Assembly (NCBI GenBank): GCA_038502055.1
Contig: JAXRKN010000020.1
Location: forward strand, 496,001 to 560,000
Reading direction: 5' to 3'
Source: Tanytarsus gracilentus
Lineage: Eukaryota; Arthropoda; Insecta; Diptera; Chironomidae
DNA length: 64,000 nucleotides
Below the pieces are notes generated by a model. That model was not told the DNA's origin. It saw nothing but the letters and a program-made list of their open reading frames with translations, and did no database searches. How positions within the stretch are numbered: the first letter of the stretch is position 1; each line of letters opens with the position of its first letter. Positions 24,201-36,694 of this stretch are shown in pieces. Made by a program: the position numbers and the translations under genes.

Positions 24201-27200
24201 TTTTTAGAGAGAAAATTATGAAATTTAGTCGTGACTTTTTTTGATCGGGTTTGAGATAAAAATTGAGCAATAAATTATTTTAAATGGGAAATTTAGAGCT
24301 GATGTTTGGGTGGATAAAAAAATAAATTAGAATTTGTATTTTTTAGCTTATGCACTTCTAAATGCAATTTTATAATCGTTAAATTTATAAAAAAAATTTT
24401 AGTAATTTTTAAATTTATAAAAATTTTAAATAATTTTTAAGTTTATGAAAATTTTAATATTAAAAAATGTTTTTAAACTTTTTCCGCCTCATTTTCCATC
24501 ATTTGACAATTCCACATCAATTTTTCCCTCCAGCTACTCGAAAAATTTCTTCCATATGCCTCATGCACTCTCGTAAGTTTTCAGTCTCAACTCTCGCATC
24601 ACAGTTAAGATTTCTCTCGTTCAATCTTTTAAATTTGTTATTTTCCATATTTGGCATTTAAAAGCCTTCTTTTTTCACTCGAATTTCAATTTCGCATACA
24701 TGAAAACGAATTCATTCAATTTTTTTTGAGGTCAGATTACATTTGTGCATGTGTTTCATGCCTTTCAGTGCTCGATGTTCACTTTTTTTTTGTCGTAATG
24801 AAAAGAGTCGTGATTTCTCCGAAAAAAAATGAGAGTAAATTTTGCGGTTTGAGGTGTTAAAAAAATTACTTTTGATATTAATTTCCTCAATTATTTTGTC
24901 TCGCAAATTTTTATTCTCACAAAACTCTTCAAACTTCACAATTCTTAATTTCTTCTCATATCCGCAAACTGTCGAATTGAGTTAAAAGATGCTGAACTCT
25001 AAAGTAAGAAGAAGAAAACTTAGATGAGCCATAAATTAAGTCTCGGGATTAGTTTAATCGAAATCGATTATGGAATGATGATGTAAGAACGTTTTATGAA
25101 GTGCGGGATGATGAACTCAAGTGGAATTTTAATATTGAGTCGTTGAGATTAGTTTTGAGAGGAGTTTTGAGGTTAAGAAATATTAAAATGAAAATTAAGA
25201 AGAATTTTTTTAAAGGAAAATTGAGAAAAATAATTTAAAATTTAAATATTAAATTTTTAATTTTTTTAAAAAATCAAATTTGAATTTTTAAACTACAAAA
25301 TTTGAATTTTTTTAAAACATAAATTTTAATTTTTTTAACAGTTTAAAAAATTTTAAAATATTTCAATCAATTTTTTTTAAATAAATTTTTCTCGCTCCGA
25401 ACTTTCAATGATCAAAAATCCAGTTTAATGACGTCACTCCGGCACTCACCTAAAGTCAAACACAAGAATTCTTTCAAATGCGATCATCATCACCCGGCTT
25501 GTGATTCTTTCTCATTCTCATTCTCTCTCTCTTCTCTTTCTCAACTCTTTCGCATTTCAGTTAAATTCTTTTAATATCAGACACGAGAGTTGTGAATTGA
25601 GTATGCAAATAAATGAAAGAAAATTGAATTGATATGATAAAAAAAAGAAAAGAGTTCTCGCAGACTTTTTTAAATTGTGGGTTTGCGAATTTGAATTGAT
25701 GCAGTTTTTATTGAGGGAAATATCAAATTTTAGAGCAAGAGCTGAGAACTAAATTTATTTGGAAGAACGAAAAGTTTTGTAAATTTCACAAATTTCAAGC
25801 TCTGATTTTAAATTATTAGAAAATTAATTTTCAATAATTACTGCAGAAAATTCCAAATTTTCTATAATTATTGCAGAAAATTCCAAATTTTCAAAAAATC
25901 GTCAGAAAAACATAGAAAAAAAAATTGAATGATGTGCAAATTTTACCACTCAAAAACACTTAAAACTCTTCATTTTAATTAAATCAAAATCTTTTGATTA
26001 CTAAAGTAGCGAAAACTAATTAAAAAAATAGGAAAAAATTATGATTAAACACGAAACAATTTATGATAATTAAAAACGTGATAATAAAGCCGTTAAAATT
26101 AGCTTTCAGATATTTTTATTGCGGTTTTAATTTAGAAAATAAATTTCACGAGAATTTTTTATCAAGTCATTAAATTTTGAATTATTTAAAAAAAATTTTT
26201 TAGCTATTAGAAATTTTTTTGAACCATTTAAAAAACATTTTTGAATTATTAAAAAAAAATTTTGAATTTTTAAAATATTTTTTTTAATTTGTAAAAAAAA
26301 AATTTGAATTATTAAAATTTTTTTGAGTTATTAAAAAAATATTTTTGAGCTAGAAAATTTTAATTAGCTAGAAAATAATTAAGAAAAAGATAATTAAGTG
26401 AAAATATTTATGGAAATATGAAAATTAGAAAATTTTATTTTACCTCAATCGAAAATTCAAAATCATGCAAATTAAAATCTAAAAATATCCAACCAACGTC
26501 ATTAACTTCCATTCTTCTTCTTCTTTCCCGCCCTTTTTTATTGATTTTCAATCTTCAATATTTTATTTTGAAACCTCTTGCTAATTTTCTTATCACAAAA
26601 CAACTCAATTTTTATTTTGTGTGTCGATAAAAATTTCTCTTGTCGCTCCATCAAAAATTTACGAGCCCGACTGTCAACGACATTTACATTCGTGTAGTGA
26701 AATATGATGAATTGTTTGCATTATCGATGTCTTTTGACGGAAGGGCAGGAAATTTGATAGTGAAGAGTGAAAAGAAGTGATAAAGAATTTCTTTAAATGC
26801 TCGATGAGTCGGCGAATGATAAAAAAATTGTCAACAAAATATTTTTCAAGGGGCAAAAAGCCCAAAAAATGAGTGAAATTATTTTATCGAAAAAGAGTTG
26901 TGAAATTTTATTTTTAATGTAAGAAAAATTTTCCTCCGAACTCAATTTTCCATAGAATATTTTGTAAAATATTTTTAAACTGAAATTCAAAGCTTTTTTT
27001 GCTTGCACATCAAACAGGAAACTTTACACTCAGTAAATTCCTCGCTAATGAACGTTTTGCTGTGTCAACACATTGTAAGAATGCTTTTAAAAATGACTTT
27101 TAAGTAAACAGCGACAGTTGGAAAAAATATAAATAAACTTTTTTTGTTGTTGACGTTTTTTTATCACTTTTTAATGTATGCAAAAAAATTTTAGTTCTGC

Positions 27201-29565
27201 TGGGCTGGAAAATAAAAACTTTTGAAGGATTTTTGTGATCGCTGTTTGTTGAATAATTTTGAAATAAATTTTAAAACTTGTAAAAAAAGAAAACTTGAAT
27301 CATAAAATATTTAATTTAATTTTTTAATGGCAAACCACCCTAAGGACTTATTTAAATTTAAAACTTTAGATTTTTCCCGAATAATTTATTGAATCTTTAA
27401 AAATAATTTTCTTCCTATCAAAAAAATTTCATTGCATCATCGCAATAAATTTAATTTGCTTTCGATAAGTTTTTATCGTCAAAATAGAAATTACATCATA
27501 AATTAACGCAATCAAATTATTTTTTGCTTCTGATAAGATTGGGCCGGCAAAAAAAGTTCAATGTCGATTTTTGTGCACTTGAAAAATTGAACTGAATTTA
27601 TGATTGTGTTATCGAAGGTGAACTAAAATATTTTGCTGATCAAAATTAATAAAATAAAAAAGTATCAAAAATTCGTTAAAAATTTAAAAAATCACAAAAT
27701 CGAAAAGTTTCGAAAAATCAAAAAATTTGAAATTCAAAAATTCGTTGAAAATTTTAAAGAATTACAAAAATTCAAAAGCTTCAAAAAATTAAAAATCTAA
27801 AAATTTAAAATTGTACAAATAAAAACTTATTAATTAAATTTGCCTTTACTCACAATTCCGCCTCCATAATTTGACTCCATTCACATCTGTCTGCTTACAG
27901 TCTACGCACGCTTTAATTTTTATACCCACTAAAATTTCTTCTTTTTCTTTCACTTCGACGCTGATAAATTGAAATGTTTCACTCTCGACTTCATTCAAAC
28001 CCTCCTATAAAATATTTTTGTGTCTGTTATCGAGAGAGAAAAACCGACAAAACATTTTATTTAAATAATTTGTAATTTAATGAATTTTTTTTGTGGAGGA
28101 AAATCAAAATAAATTGAGTATTGAGACAAATTTAATTAAGTGAATTGATGGATTGAAAAGTTAGTTAATTAAGGTTCAATGACTTAACGAGAAAAAATTA
28201 ATAAAATTTTTAAAAATAATTTTTAAATATTTTTATTTCAAAATTTTAAATTTAATTTTCTAATAATTTTTTATATTAATTTTGCATTATTTTTACATTA
28301 ATTTAACTTCATTTTCTCCGCACCTGACTCAACCTCAACTCACAATGAAACTCTCAAGTTTCACTATCACATTTCGATTCATCTGAAAACTTTTGCGGCA
28401 TTTTTTTAAACCTCGCTAATCTTTTAAAAGCGTTCTCATGTTTTTCTTACAAAATTTATCTTAAATTTTCCGCTACTCCAATTAAACTCGACGTCATTAA
28501 TTGCACATGTGATCATTTATTGACCACTCGAATGTTCATTTATGGCAATTTTACGATAGCGTAAAGAAAATTTCCATAAATGGGAAAGTTCAATTCAAGG
28601 CTTTCGGTCTGGAAATTAAATTAAAAACTTTTTCTCTCTTATTTTTTTTAGATCAACTCCAAATACAGCGATGAGCTCGCAAACGAGTGCCTAGAATGGA
28701 TCAAAGAGATCACAGGCGAGCCAATCAACACTTCCGGTGACATGGACAATTTCTTCGAGGTCCTCAAGGACGGCGTTTTGTTGTGCAAGCTCACGAATTG
28801 CCTTCAGCCAGGAAGAGTTAAGAAAGTTAATGAGAGCAAAATGGCGTTCAAGTGCATGGAAAATATTTCGGCTTTCTTGGAGGCTGTAAAAGGATTCGGT
28901 GTGCCAGTGCAGGAAACCTTCCAGAGCGTTGACTTGTGGGAGAGGCAGAACTTGAACTCGGTCGTGATTTGCTTGCAATCGCTTGGAAGAAAAGTGAGGA
29001 AAAATTTATAAATGAGATTTAAAGCTTGAATAATTTTGGGTCTAAAATTTATGAAAGTTGAGGTTTAAATTTTACTAAATTTGGATTCTAAATTTTTTAA
29101 ATTTGACTGAATTGAAATTTAAAATTTCTTAAAATTGAGCTTTAAAAATTGACGAAAGTTTGATTCTAAAATTTATAAAAGTTCACTTTCAGAGTTTTAC
29201 TAAATTTTAGGTTCAAATTTTAATAAGTTTTAGGTTCAAAATTTATTAAATTTTAAGTTCAAAATTTAATAAATTTTAAGTTCAAAATTTATTAATTTTA
29301 AGTTCAAAATTTACTAAATTTGAGCTTTTAAAATTTAAATCTAACTTTCAACTTTTAAATTTTCCAATAAATCTAATTTTCTTTCACATTTTAGGCCCAC
29401 AACTTCGGCAAGCCCGGCATCGGACCAAAAGAAGCTGAAAAGAACGTTCGAAACTTTTCCGATGAGCAGCTCAAAGCCGGTCAAAATGTGATTTCACTTC
29501 AATATGGCTCCAACAAGGGCGCAACTCAATCCGGCATCAACTTCGGCAACACTCGCCATATGTAA
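21288..29565 (+). CDS. Chd64: Chd64, calponin-homology/transgelin protein
   Basis: 188-residue actin-binding protein of the transgelin/calponin family; fly Chd64 bundles actin in muscle and takes part in juvenile-hormone-related complexes. Exons 21288-21315, 21784-21809, 28652-28993, 29395-29565. Protein: MADHRAAKSGFAAEAQRK, then the CH domain (about 24-130, with EWIKEITGEPI, FFEVLKDGVLLCKL, NESKMAFKCMENI, SVDLWERQNLNSVV), then KEAEKNVRNFSDEQL and the C-terminal calponin repeat ISLQYGSNKGATQSGINFG. It ends NTRHM. The length equals that of fly Chd64 as I recall it. Intron 2 is 6.8 kb, by far the largest here, and probably carries muscle enhancers. Confidence 0.97.
21810..28651 (+). other. Long intron 2 of Chd64
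   Basis: 6.8 kb without any believable gene. Open frames up to about 75 codons on both strands are AT-rich and lack protein-like character. Several pyrimidine tracts occur (TCTCTCTC around 21870, 22385, 23520, 25520). No terminal inverted repeats were seen. Confidence 0.7.
29205..29325 (+). repeat. Tandem repeat in Chd64 intron 3
   Basis: Four to five copies of a 24-27 bp unit of type TTAAGTTCAAAATTTATTAA. Confidence 0.75.
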
Positions 29566-30409
29566 AAAAATAATTGCTTTACCTTTAAAACTGTTCATTC
29601 CACAAGACGAGAATTTTTTGTCATTCCGATATTTATCTCAGAAGATTTAAAAGCATTTCCATAGTTAACGAAAAAAATGGCACACAGCTAAAATGCAGAC
29701 AGATTACGTTGAAAGTATTTACAGTAAAAAGAAATTTAAATTTTAAAATTATAAAGGAAATATTTAATGAATTTAAAAAATATAAAGAAAAGTTCTAAAA
29801 TTTAAAAAAATTAAAGTTCATGTTGAAAAAATTCACAATCGTAGAAATTTCCGTGCCTTTAGATAAAGAAAGCTCAAAGCTCCAATTATACCAGATTTTT
29901 TTTACTTTTTTTATTTTATTTGTTTTGTGTCGTTAGATTCTAGTTTCAAAATTTAATGTCAAAATATTTATGATGAAAACCCGAGAAAAATTAATTTTGT
30001 ATTTTTTTATTTTTTAAAAACTTTAAATAAATAAAAAAGTGTTTTTTAAGAATTAAAATTTTATAAAATTTTTAATTTAATTTTACAGAATATTTTCAAA
30101 ATTTTAGAGAGATAAAAAAAATTATAATTTTTGCTCAAATGTTCATTTTTTATCAAGATTTTAACCCCTAAGGAAATGGTTAAGCCTCTAATGAAACAGT
30201 TAAGTCTCTAAGCATTTCAGATTTGTTTAAATAAAACTAATTAAACCTTCCTGGTCTAAAAAAATATTGTATCAATTAAACACAAACAAAGTGAGTAAAT
30301 AACTCAAAATATTTAATTAATTTCTTCCTCATTAATTAACAAAATTTATTCATTTTCCTAGTTTTCCTCAAAACATTCACAAGAACGAACCAGCATAAAA
30401 ATTAATTAA
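29566..30409. other. Chd64 3' UTR and spacer
   Basis: Probable 3' UTR with AATAAA-type signals near 30026, then AT-rich spacer to the ionotropic receptor; nothing else seen. Confidence 0.5.
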
Positions 30410-32444
30410 ATGCTTTTACGGAAATTATTTCTTAAAGTTTTATTTTTTAACTTTTTTAATAATTATTTAATGCTTAGAGGGAAAAAATTATTTTCAAACA
30501 AAAATCAAAACATTCTGACAGATTTCATTTGCAATCTCGCCTCCGATGAATTCGATAAAAATTCAGATTTGAGCACGATCGCAATCATTGAACTTGATAA
30601 TAATTTTTCACCAAACTTCAGCAATGAAATTTTAAGATGTTTGCCTCGTGAAGCTGCAAAAGTTGTTATAAATTTTAAGGATGATCAACGTTGCAATTTC
30701 ATGAAATTACCAAAATCAACTTTGGTCGTTTATGTGGCAGAAAATATAAGAAAGGTAAGAAATTATTTATAATTTTTTAAAGTAAAAAAAATTCAAACGA
30801 ATTTAAATTTCCCTGAATTTAAATTTTCCCGCCCGAAATTCAAATCTTCACTTTAACGGTTTTTGATGTCACCAAAAATCATTTAATTCTATAATAAAAT
30901 TAATTTAACTATTTTTATAGAACGAAACCTTCCACAACAATGCCGCAAATAACTTTAATCCTAAACCACTTGTCAAAATTCATCGTCATCACCAGCAATA
31001 AAAACAACACAAACATATCTAATTTTTTTCATAAAACCTTAAATTTTGTTATCGTTTATTTAGACAAGAAAAAAGTCAACGTTAAAATTCCGAATTGGAT
31101 TTTAAATCAAACTTCTCACTTAATTTTTGAAAGTTCACAACAGAAAAATAATTTTTTTCCCGATAAACTCAAAAATCTTCATAATTATCCACTCAACATT
31201 GTGTGGACGACAGCTTTCAATATTTTATTCAACAAAAATCGAGAAATTGTTGATAAAAATTTATTTTTTGTTCAAACTCTTGCCGAAAAAATTAATGCAA
31301 CCTTAAATTTTATCGAAATTGTTAAAATTCACAAACCAGGCGATCAAATTTTTTTGATGGAATCGGCTGAGATGAAAACGCTATTTGAAAATAACATGAT
31401 TGACTTGTATTTGAGATCAGTGACTGAAAATGGAGATTTAAAACTTTATGAAAAAAAAGATTACTGCTTTATTGTACCTCTGTCGGCAAAATATTCAATT
31501 TATGAAATGATTTTAATTTTGCCGTTCGACAAATCAGTTTGGATGTGGTTGGGGATTGTTGCTGGATTGTCGACAGTTGTTTGGAGATTTTATGGAATTT
31601 TTGGAGGTTCGAGCTCACATTGGAATTTTTTGTTTGGAATTTTTGCATTTTTTGTTGGACAATCTGTGGAAATTAAAACGTGAGTCGAAAATATTTTTAT
31701 ATAATATTTTAAAAATTTCATTTCATTTTTTTTAGCAAAAAATTTTCGCTCAAATTTCTTCTGCAAATTTTAATCTTCACGCTTTTCCTTCTCGGCTCGT
31801 GTTATCAAAGCTTTGTCACCTCTTTCATGCTTCAACCAATTCAACAAAAACTTTTAAAATCAATCGATGAACTTTTCGATAGTGAAGTGAAAATTATTAA
31901 AGATTTTTATATCGACGAAGTTTTTGGCGACAATTTGAAATATCAAAAGTTGATAAACACCAGCAGGTTGATCGACATGCGGACGCATTTTTATGAGGTT
32001 TCAAATTTAGTGAAGCAAGAAAAGTTGGCAATAATTAACCAATGTAAAAGATTTGATTTTGTATTTCAAAATTTGGGCGATGGAAAAAGTTACGAAGGAC
32101 TTTATAAAATTTCCGAAGTTGCTTATGGAAATCAATTTTTCTTAATCAGCGGAGATTTTAGTCCGTTTATAGAAAAATTTCAATATTTCATGGATTTATC
32201 ATTTGAGACCGGATTGACAGGTGCATGGGAGACATTTTGCTACAACGCACTTAAAGAAGCTTTTCCAAGGCAAAAAATTGAGGATGAAAAAGAAACTTTA
32301 GATTTAAGTTCAATCGCTCCAATTTTTTGTGTTTTAGTTTTTGGATTTTTAATTTCGTTATTCGCTCTTTTGTGTGAAATTTTCTACAAACATTTTATAT
32401 CGAATTTGTCTAAGAAATATTTAAGAAAAAAATTTAAACGTTGA
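30410..32444 (+). CDS. Divergent ionotropic receptor (IR), possibly frameshifted
   Basis: Ligand-gated channel subunit of the chemosensory IR family. Parts: N-terminal exon 30410-30754 (115 codons), then 30921-31679 and 31736-32444. The last two join in phase and carry the ligand-binding S1 half (ITLILNHLSKFIVITSN ... YCFIVPLSAKYSIYEMILILPFD) and TM segments (VWMWLGIVAGLSTVVW, LLQILIFTLFLLGSCYQSFVTSFML). S2 follows (LIDMRTHF...), and then the last TM (IAPIFCVLVFGFLISLFALLC). At the first junction the donor is phase 0 but the next exon reads correctly only in phase 2; I find no alternative splice site that fixes it. Either there is a 1-2 nt indel (allele, assembly or pseudogene), or the protein starts at ATG 30940 (482 residues). 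With exon 1 it would be about 604 residues, normal for the family. Confidence 0.65.
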
Positions 32445-32935
32445 TTGAAACGACAAAAATTTTTTAAATGATGTTTGAAGTTTTTTAAAAAAAATTTTGG
32501 AAAAATAATTTCCTATTTTTATTTTTTGTCAATTTATTTTTGATGTAAAAAACATTTCGTTAATTAACTTGTCAATTTTTCCACTCAATCATTTGTAATT
32601 GAGCAAATAAATTTTCCTAATAAATTTCATTTTCTTAGAATTTCTGTCGAATCCGTGACCAAGTCACCTATTATTCATACTTTTATCTCATCTTTCCTTC
32701 TCATTAATGCTTTTAGATATTTAATCAATTAAACTGTAAACAAAACCTTAAATTTTCATCTAGCAGTTGCATTAGTAAAAACCCTACCAACTGTCACGAC
32801 ACTGTAAATTTAAATTTAATTCTAACAACTACTTTTTCTCTCGACATCGTGAGCTATTAAATTTTAAATTTGCAAATTATTCAACACTAAATATTCAGTC
32901 TTATTTAATCACTCAATAAGTTGACACATTTTAAA
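32445..32935. other. Intergenic
   Basis: 491 bp, promoter of the TTLL15-like gene; nothing specific seen. Confidence 0.4.
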
Positions 32936-34854
32936 ATGGCTAAAAAATCAGCAACCAAAAAACCTCAAACTCAACGTCATCAAAATCTAATTCCATTTTT
33001 GCGCACAACTTTCATCTCAATCTTAATAATTTGGTTGAGTTTTTACGTTTTTGAGTTTATGAAAAATTATGAAATTCAAATAAAGTCTAAAAGTGAAATA
33101 AAAAAGTCTGAAGAAAAAATTAAAATCGCTAATAATTTTGGGTCAAATGCGACGCTCATCGAAAAGCCGAGAAGGCCAAAATATTGGTTTTACATGGCAC
33201 GCAAGTACATGTGGATTTTCTTCTCTGTTGACAACGTGTTGAAAAGACTTGGGTTGGAGAAAATTGAGGTCGAAATAAATCAAGGTGAGGAATTTTTTTC
33301 ATGCAAAATATTTAAAATTAAAAAATTTCCCAACGTGTCAAAAATTCTTAAAATCTCCACCAGGTGAATTCGTGCACAACGACTGGGATCTCTTATGGAG
33401 CTACGATTATCACAATGAAATTCCTTTGGACTTTACAAAAATCAAATATCATCAAAAAATCAACCACATACCCGGCAATTACGCTCTAACGATGAAAGAT
33501 CATTTTGCACTCAACACTCAGTACTCAAAGTACGTCCCACGAGCATTTAACGACACTGAAAAGTTAAAAGCTTACGCTGCGCTAAATCCTGACAAGAAAT
33601 TCGTTCAAAAACTTTGGAGCAATCGAGGAATTTCAATGAAGAAAGTTGAGGAGATGAATTTTGATATTTTCGGACCTGGCTACAAATATTTTGGACAAGA
33701 GTACGTCGAGCCGCCGCTTTTGATTGACGGTTATAAGTTTGATTTCGGTGTTTACGTTTTAATTTCGTCAATCGATCCACTTCGACTTTATTACTACGAG
33801 AAAAATGTTTTAATTCGACTTTGCTCGGAAAAATATGACGCGAATAATTTCACAGATGTCAATTCTTACGTGATCAGCGACTCGTGTCTCTTTCCATGGG
33901 ATTTAGATGCTCTGAGTGTTTACTACAATAAGTCTTACACCTATAAAGAAGCGATGAACGCTTACTTAACTAAAAATGGATATGAAGTGAGCAAAATTTG
34001 GAGTCAAGTCGAGGATTGCATTCGAGAAGTTGTCGTGAGCAAGGAAGAACATTTTAAGTATTGGGTGAGATAGAAAAATTATCTAAAAACTATTTTTAAA
34101 ATTTATTTTTCATAGACCTCACACTACGCTTACAAACATTCATTTTTTGAGCTTTATCGCTTCGATTTTCTCCTCGACGCTGATTTAAATTTATTTCTAA
34201 TCGAAGTCAATCAAAGTCCAAACGTGAATCCGTCAGCATTGCTTTATCGCGACCAAAGACTCTTTGAGAATTTACTTTTTAATGTTTTCACCACAATTGG
34301 AGTTGGAAATTATATGCCGAAAGAGGATTTGAAGTTTGGGTGAGATGTAGTCAGGGGGTGGGAAACTTGCAGGCACTGAATACCTGCAGAGATTCGAGTA
34401 CCTGTAGGTACCAGTATCTGCCAGCTTCTCACCCCTTGAATTTATCAAATTTTAAAATTAATTAAAATAATTTAAAGCAATTACGAAGTTGAAGCGATGA
34501 TTTGTCACGAGGAAAGTTGGACAGTTTTGCCTGAGACCTGCGTGACTTTGCCTTGCAACACAACTTGCGATGATCACGAGCTTTGCGGTTTGTGTAAACA
34601 GTGCATGACAAACAATCAACAGCATGAACTTCATTTGACTTACAGGGAGATCAAAAATAAAGGAGCGATGAAATTAATTTTTCCACCTTCGAAGGTAAAT
34701 TTAAATTATTTTTTGAAATAGAAATCTAAAACTTTTTTTAAAGGTTGATGTTGATGCACGTGGTGACGAATATTTAAACAGCTTAAATAAACAAAATAAA
34801 TGGCTCACTCGGTGGTTCGTTGAAATGTGTAAAAAAGATTCTGATTTTTGCTAA
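32936..34854 (+). CDS. TTLL15: TTLL15-like tubulin tyrosine ligase-like enzyme
   Basis: ATP-grasp ligase of the TTLL family, which adds glutamate or similar residues to tubulin or other proteins; TTLL15 members have an N-terminal membrane anchor. Exons 32936-33284, 33364-34064, 34116-34339, 34478-34694, 34744-34854 give 533 residues. N-terminal helix FISILIIWLSFYVFEF; then NDWDLLWSYDYHN, KINHIPGNYALTMKDH, VEPPLLIDGYKFDFGVYVLI, SIDPLRLYYYE, FELYRFDFLLDADLNLFLIEVNQSPNVNPS (metal/ATP Asp, Glu and Asn). A Cys-rich segment CHEESW...CGLCKQCM sits near the C-terminus. The NKGHRGI-type loop is degenerate (SNRGISMKK). Two small hAT-like elements lie in intron 3 and right after the stop codon. Confidence 0.9.
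34352..34438. mobile_element. Family 2 hAT-like MITE, copy 1 (in TTLL15 intron 3)
   Basis: 87 bp. The left end CAGGGGGTGGGAAACTTGCA pairs with the right end TGCCAGCTTCTCACCCCTTG. The interior holds CCTGCAG/GTACC palindromes shared with copy 2. The flanks GATGTAGT and AATTTATC show no duplication, so it may be an internal deletion or recombinant. It does not touch the splice sites. Confidence 0.7.
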
Positions 34855-34865
34855 AAATAAAAATC

Positions 34866-35027
34866 CAGGGGTGGGATGCTGACAGGTGCTGAATTTTTGA
34901 AGGTACCAGTAAACATGCAAGGATTTGAGTACCTGCAACACCTGCGGGGATTTGATTACCTGCAGGTATTTAAGTACCTGCATGTTTCAGATATTTTTAA
35001 GGTACTAAGTAAGCGTTCTACCCCCTG
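34866..35027. mobile_element. Family 2 hAT-like MITE, copy 2 with perfect TSD
   Basis: 162 bp. Left end CAGGGGTGGGATGCTGACAG; right end, read inward, CAGGGGGTAGAACGCTTACT. It is flanked on both sides by TAAAAATC (34858-34865 and 35028-35035), a perfect 8-bp target duplication as made by hAT transposases. It sits 12 nt after the TTLL15 stop codon, hence probably inside its 3' UTR. Confidence 0.88.
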
Positions 35028-35035
35028 TAAAAATC

Positions 35036-36694
35036 TTTAAATTTAAAAAATAATTTTCATATATTTTCTGAGGATTTAAAAAAAATGTTTTAATAGCAAA
35101 TAATTTTTTTTTTATTATGTTCAATAACTTAAAAACTAATTAAATGAATTAATTAAAGAATTTTTTCTCATTATTGGTTGAGAGGAAAAAAATTTCTATG
35201 CAAATTAATTTCTTAAACTAATTTTATTTACAAAATTCTTTCTAAATAATTTTATGGATTTTCTAACGTCGTTCGACCATTATTTAAATATGTTAATGAT
35301 GGCAAAATTAAGTTGGTGATTTTAAAGTCATTTTTTTGAGAAATATTTTTCTCTACAAATAAAATTGCAAAACTTTTTTATTTCATTGAAGAAAATAATT
35401 TTTTTAATATAATTTTTGCTTAAGCTAAAAAATGGTATCGTGTTGACCTTAAATATTTTTTTGTTGCATCAAATGCTTATTCAAAAAATTTATCTTAGCT
35501 AAATTTTCTTTATAAAAGTTGTGAAAAGTTTTTTATATGAGTTTTAAATTTTAAGGAATGGATTAGAAAATTTTAAAAGATTTTGAAAAGTTTTTACCAC
35601 TTTTCACATTTTATGTTTAACTTTGATTTGCAAAATATTTTTCTATAATGAATTTTTTCAAATCCTTTTGCATCCTGAAAACTTTTTCGTCTTTTTTAGC
35701 TAAGTTATAAATTTGTCTTTTTTTATCAGTTTATAGATTTTGGATTTATTTAAGTTCTAGATTTTTTTATAGTGGCTTAAGGTCAGTCCATGGACCAGCA
35801 GGCTACAGGTAAATGAAAATTTCTACATTCTACTAAGACTTAATAGATTAAGCATTATTTTGTTCAACAAAATGGGAATGCCTAAAGATTATTTTAATTT
35901 ACAATTAAATTAGAATTTTTTGAAATTTTATCGTGAAGGAAATTTAATTAAAAGCTTTCAAAATTTATTAAAATTAATCTTTTCGTCTTTTTTTTCAGAA
36001 CCCTAAAAACCTAAAAATTTATTAAAAATAATTTTTAATAAATTTAATTTAAATTTTTTTATGTAAGGAGGTGCAAATATCACATTTCATTTTGGCTCAC
36101 TATCAAATGTATATTGAGTGCAAATGTAAGAATGTGTTTGTGAGAATTCTTAAAGAACTAAAAATTATTCTCTCTAAAATATGACCACGAATTATTTTTT
36201 TTTGAAGATTCTCTGGAAACTTAAAATTTTGAGATAAATTTTTTAAAATTATTTCCTCAAGTGGCATCCGAAAAAATTAATTATTTGAAATAATAAATTT
36301 ATAAATTTCTTCTAATGGCAGTTCACTGAGTGAAACTCATCGATTGACTTTGCATCATGTTGTAAGTGCTTGTTGGTCCTAAAATGAGAAATAAAAAATT
36401 ATAATTAAAAAATTTTAAAGCGATTAAATTTTAGAATTTTTTTGAGAGAGTTTTTAAAATAATTAATAATTTCTTAAAATATTTTGACAAGTTAAAAAAC
36501 AAATTTTTACGTCATTAAAATTGAATTTTTGTCCCCATCTAACGACTCAATTTATTCAGTCATTACCACCTGTTTGTGTTGACTTAAAATTCTGTTTTAA
36601 ATTTATTTATTAATAATTTTTACTCTCAAAAATAAGCAAATATTTTAATAATAAAAAATTATCTCATTTAAGATCGCAAAAGTAAAGAGCAAAG
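35036..36694. other. Intergenic
   Basis: 1.66 kb of AT-rich spacer between the second MITE and the phosphatase gene. Examined on both strands: no ORF of protein character, no inverted repeats. Confidence 0.5.

Noticed and set aside
22417..27008. Several 60-75 codon frames on both strands in the Chd64 intron
   Set aside because: Low-complexity Phe/Lys/Asn-rich composition, no family motif and no splice partners.
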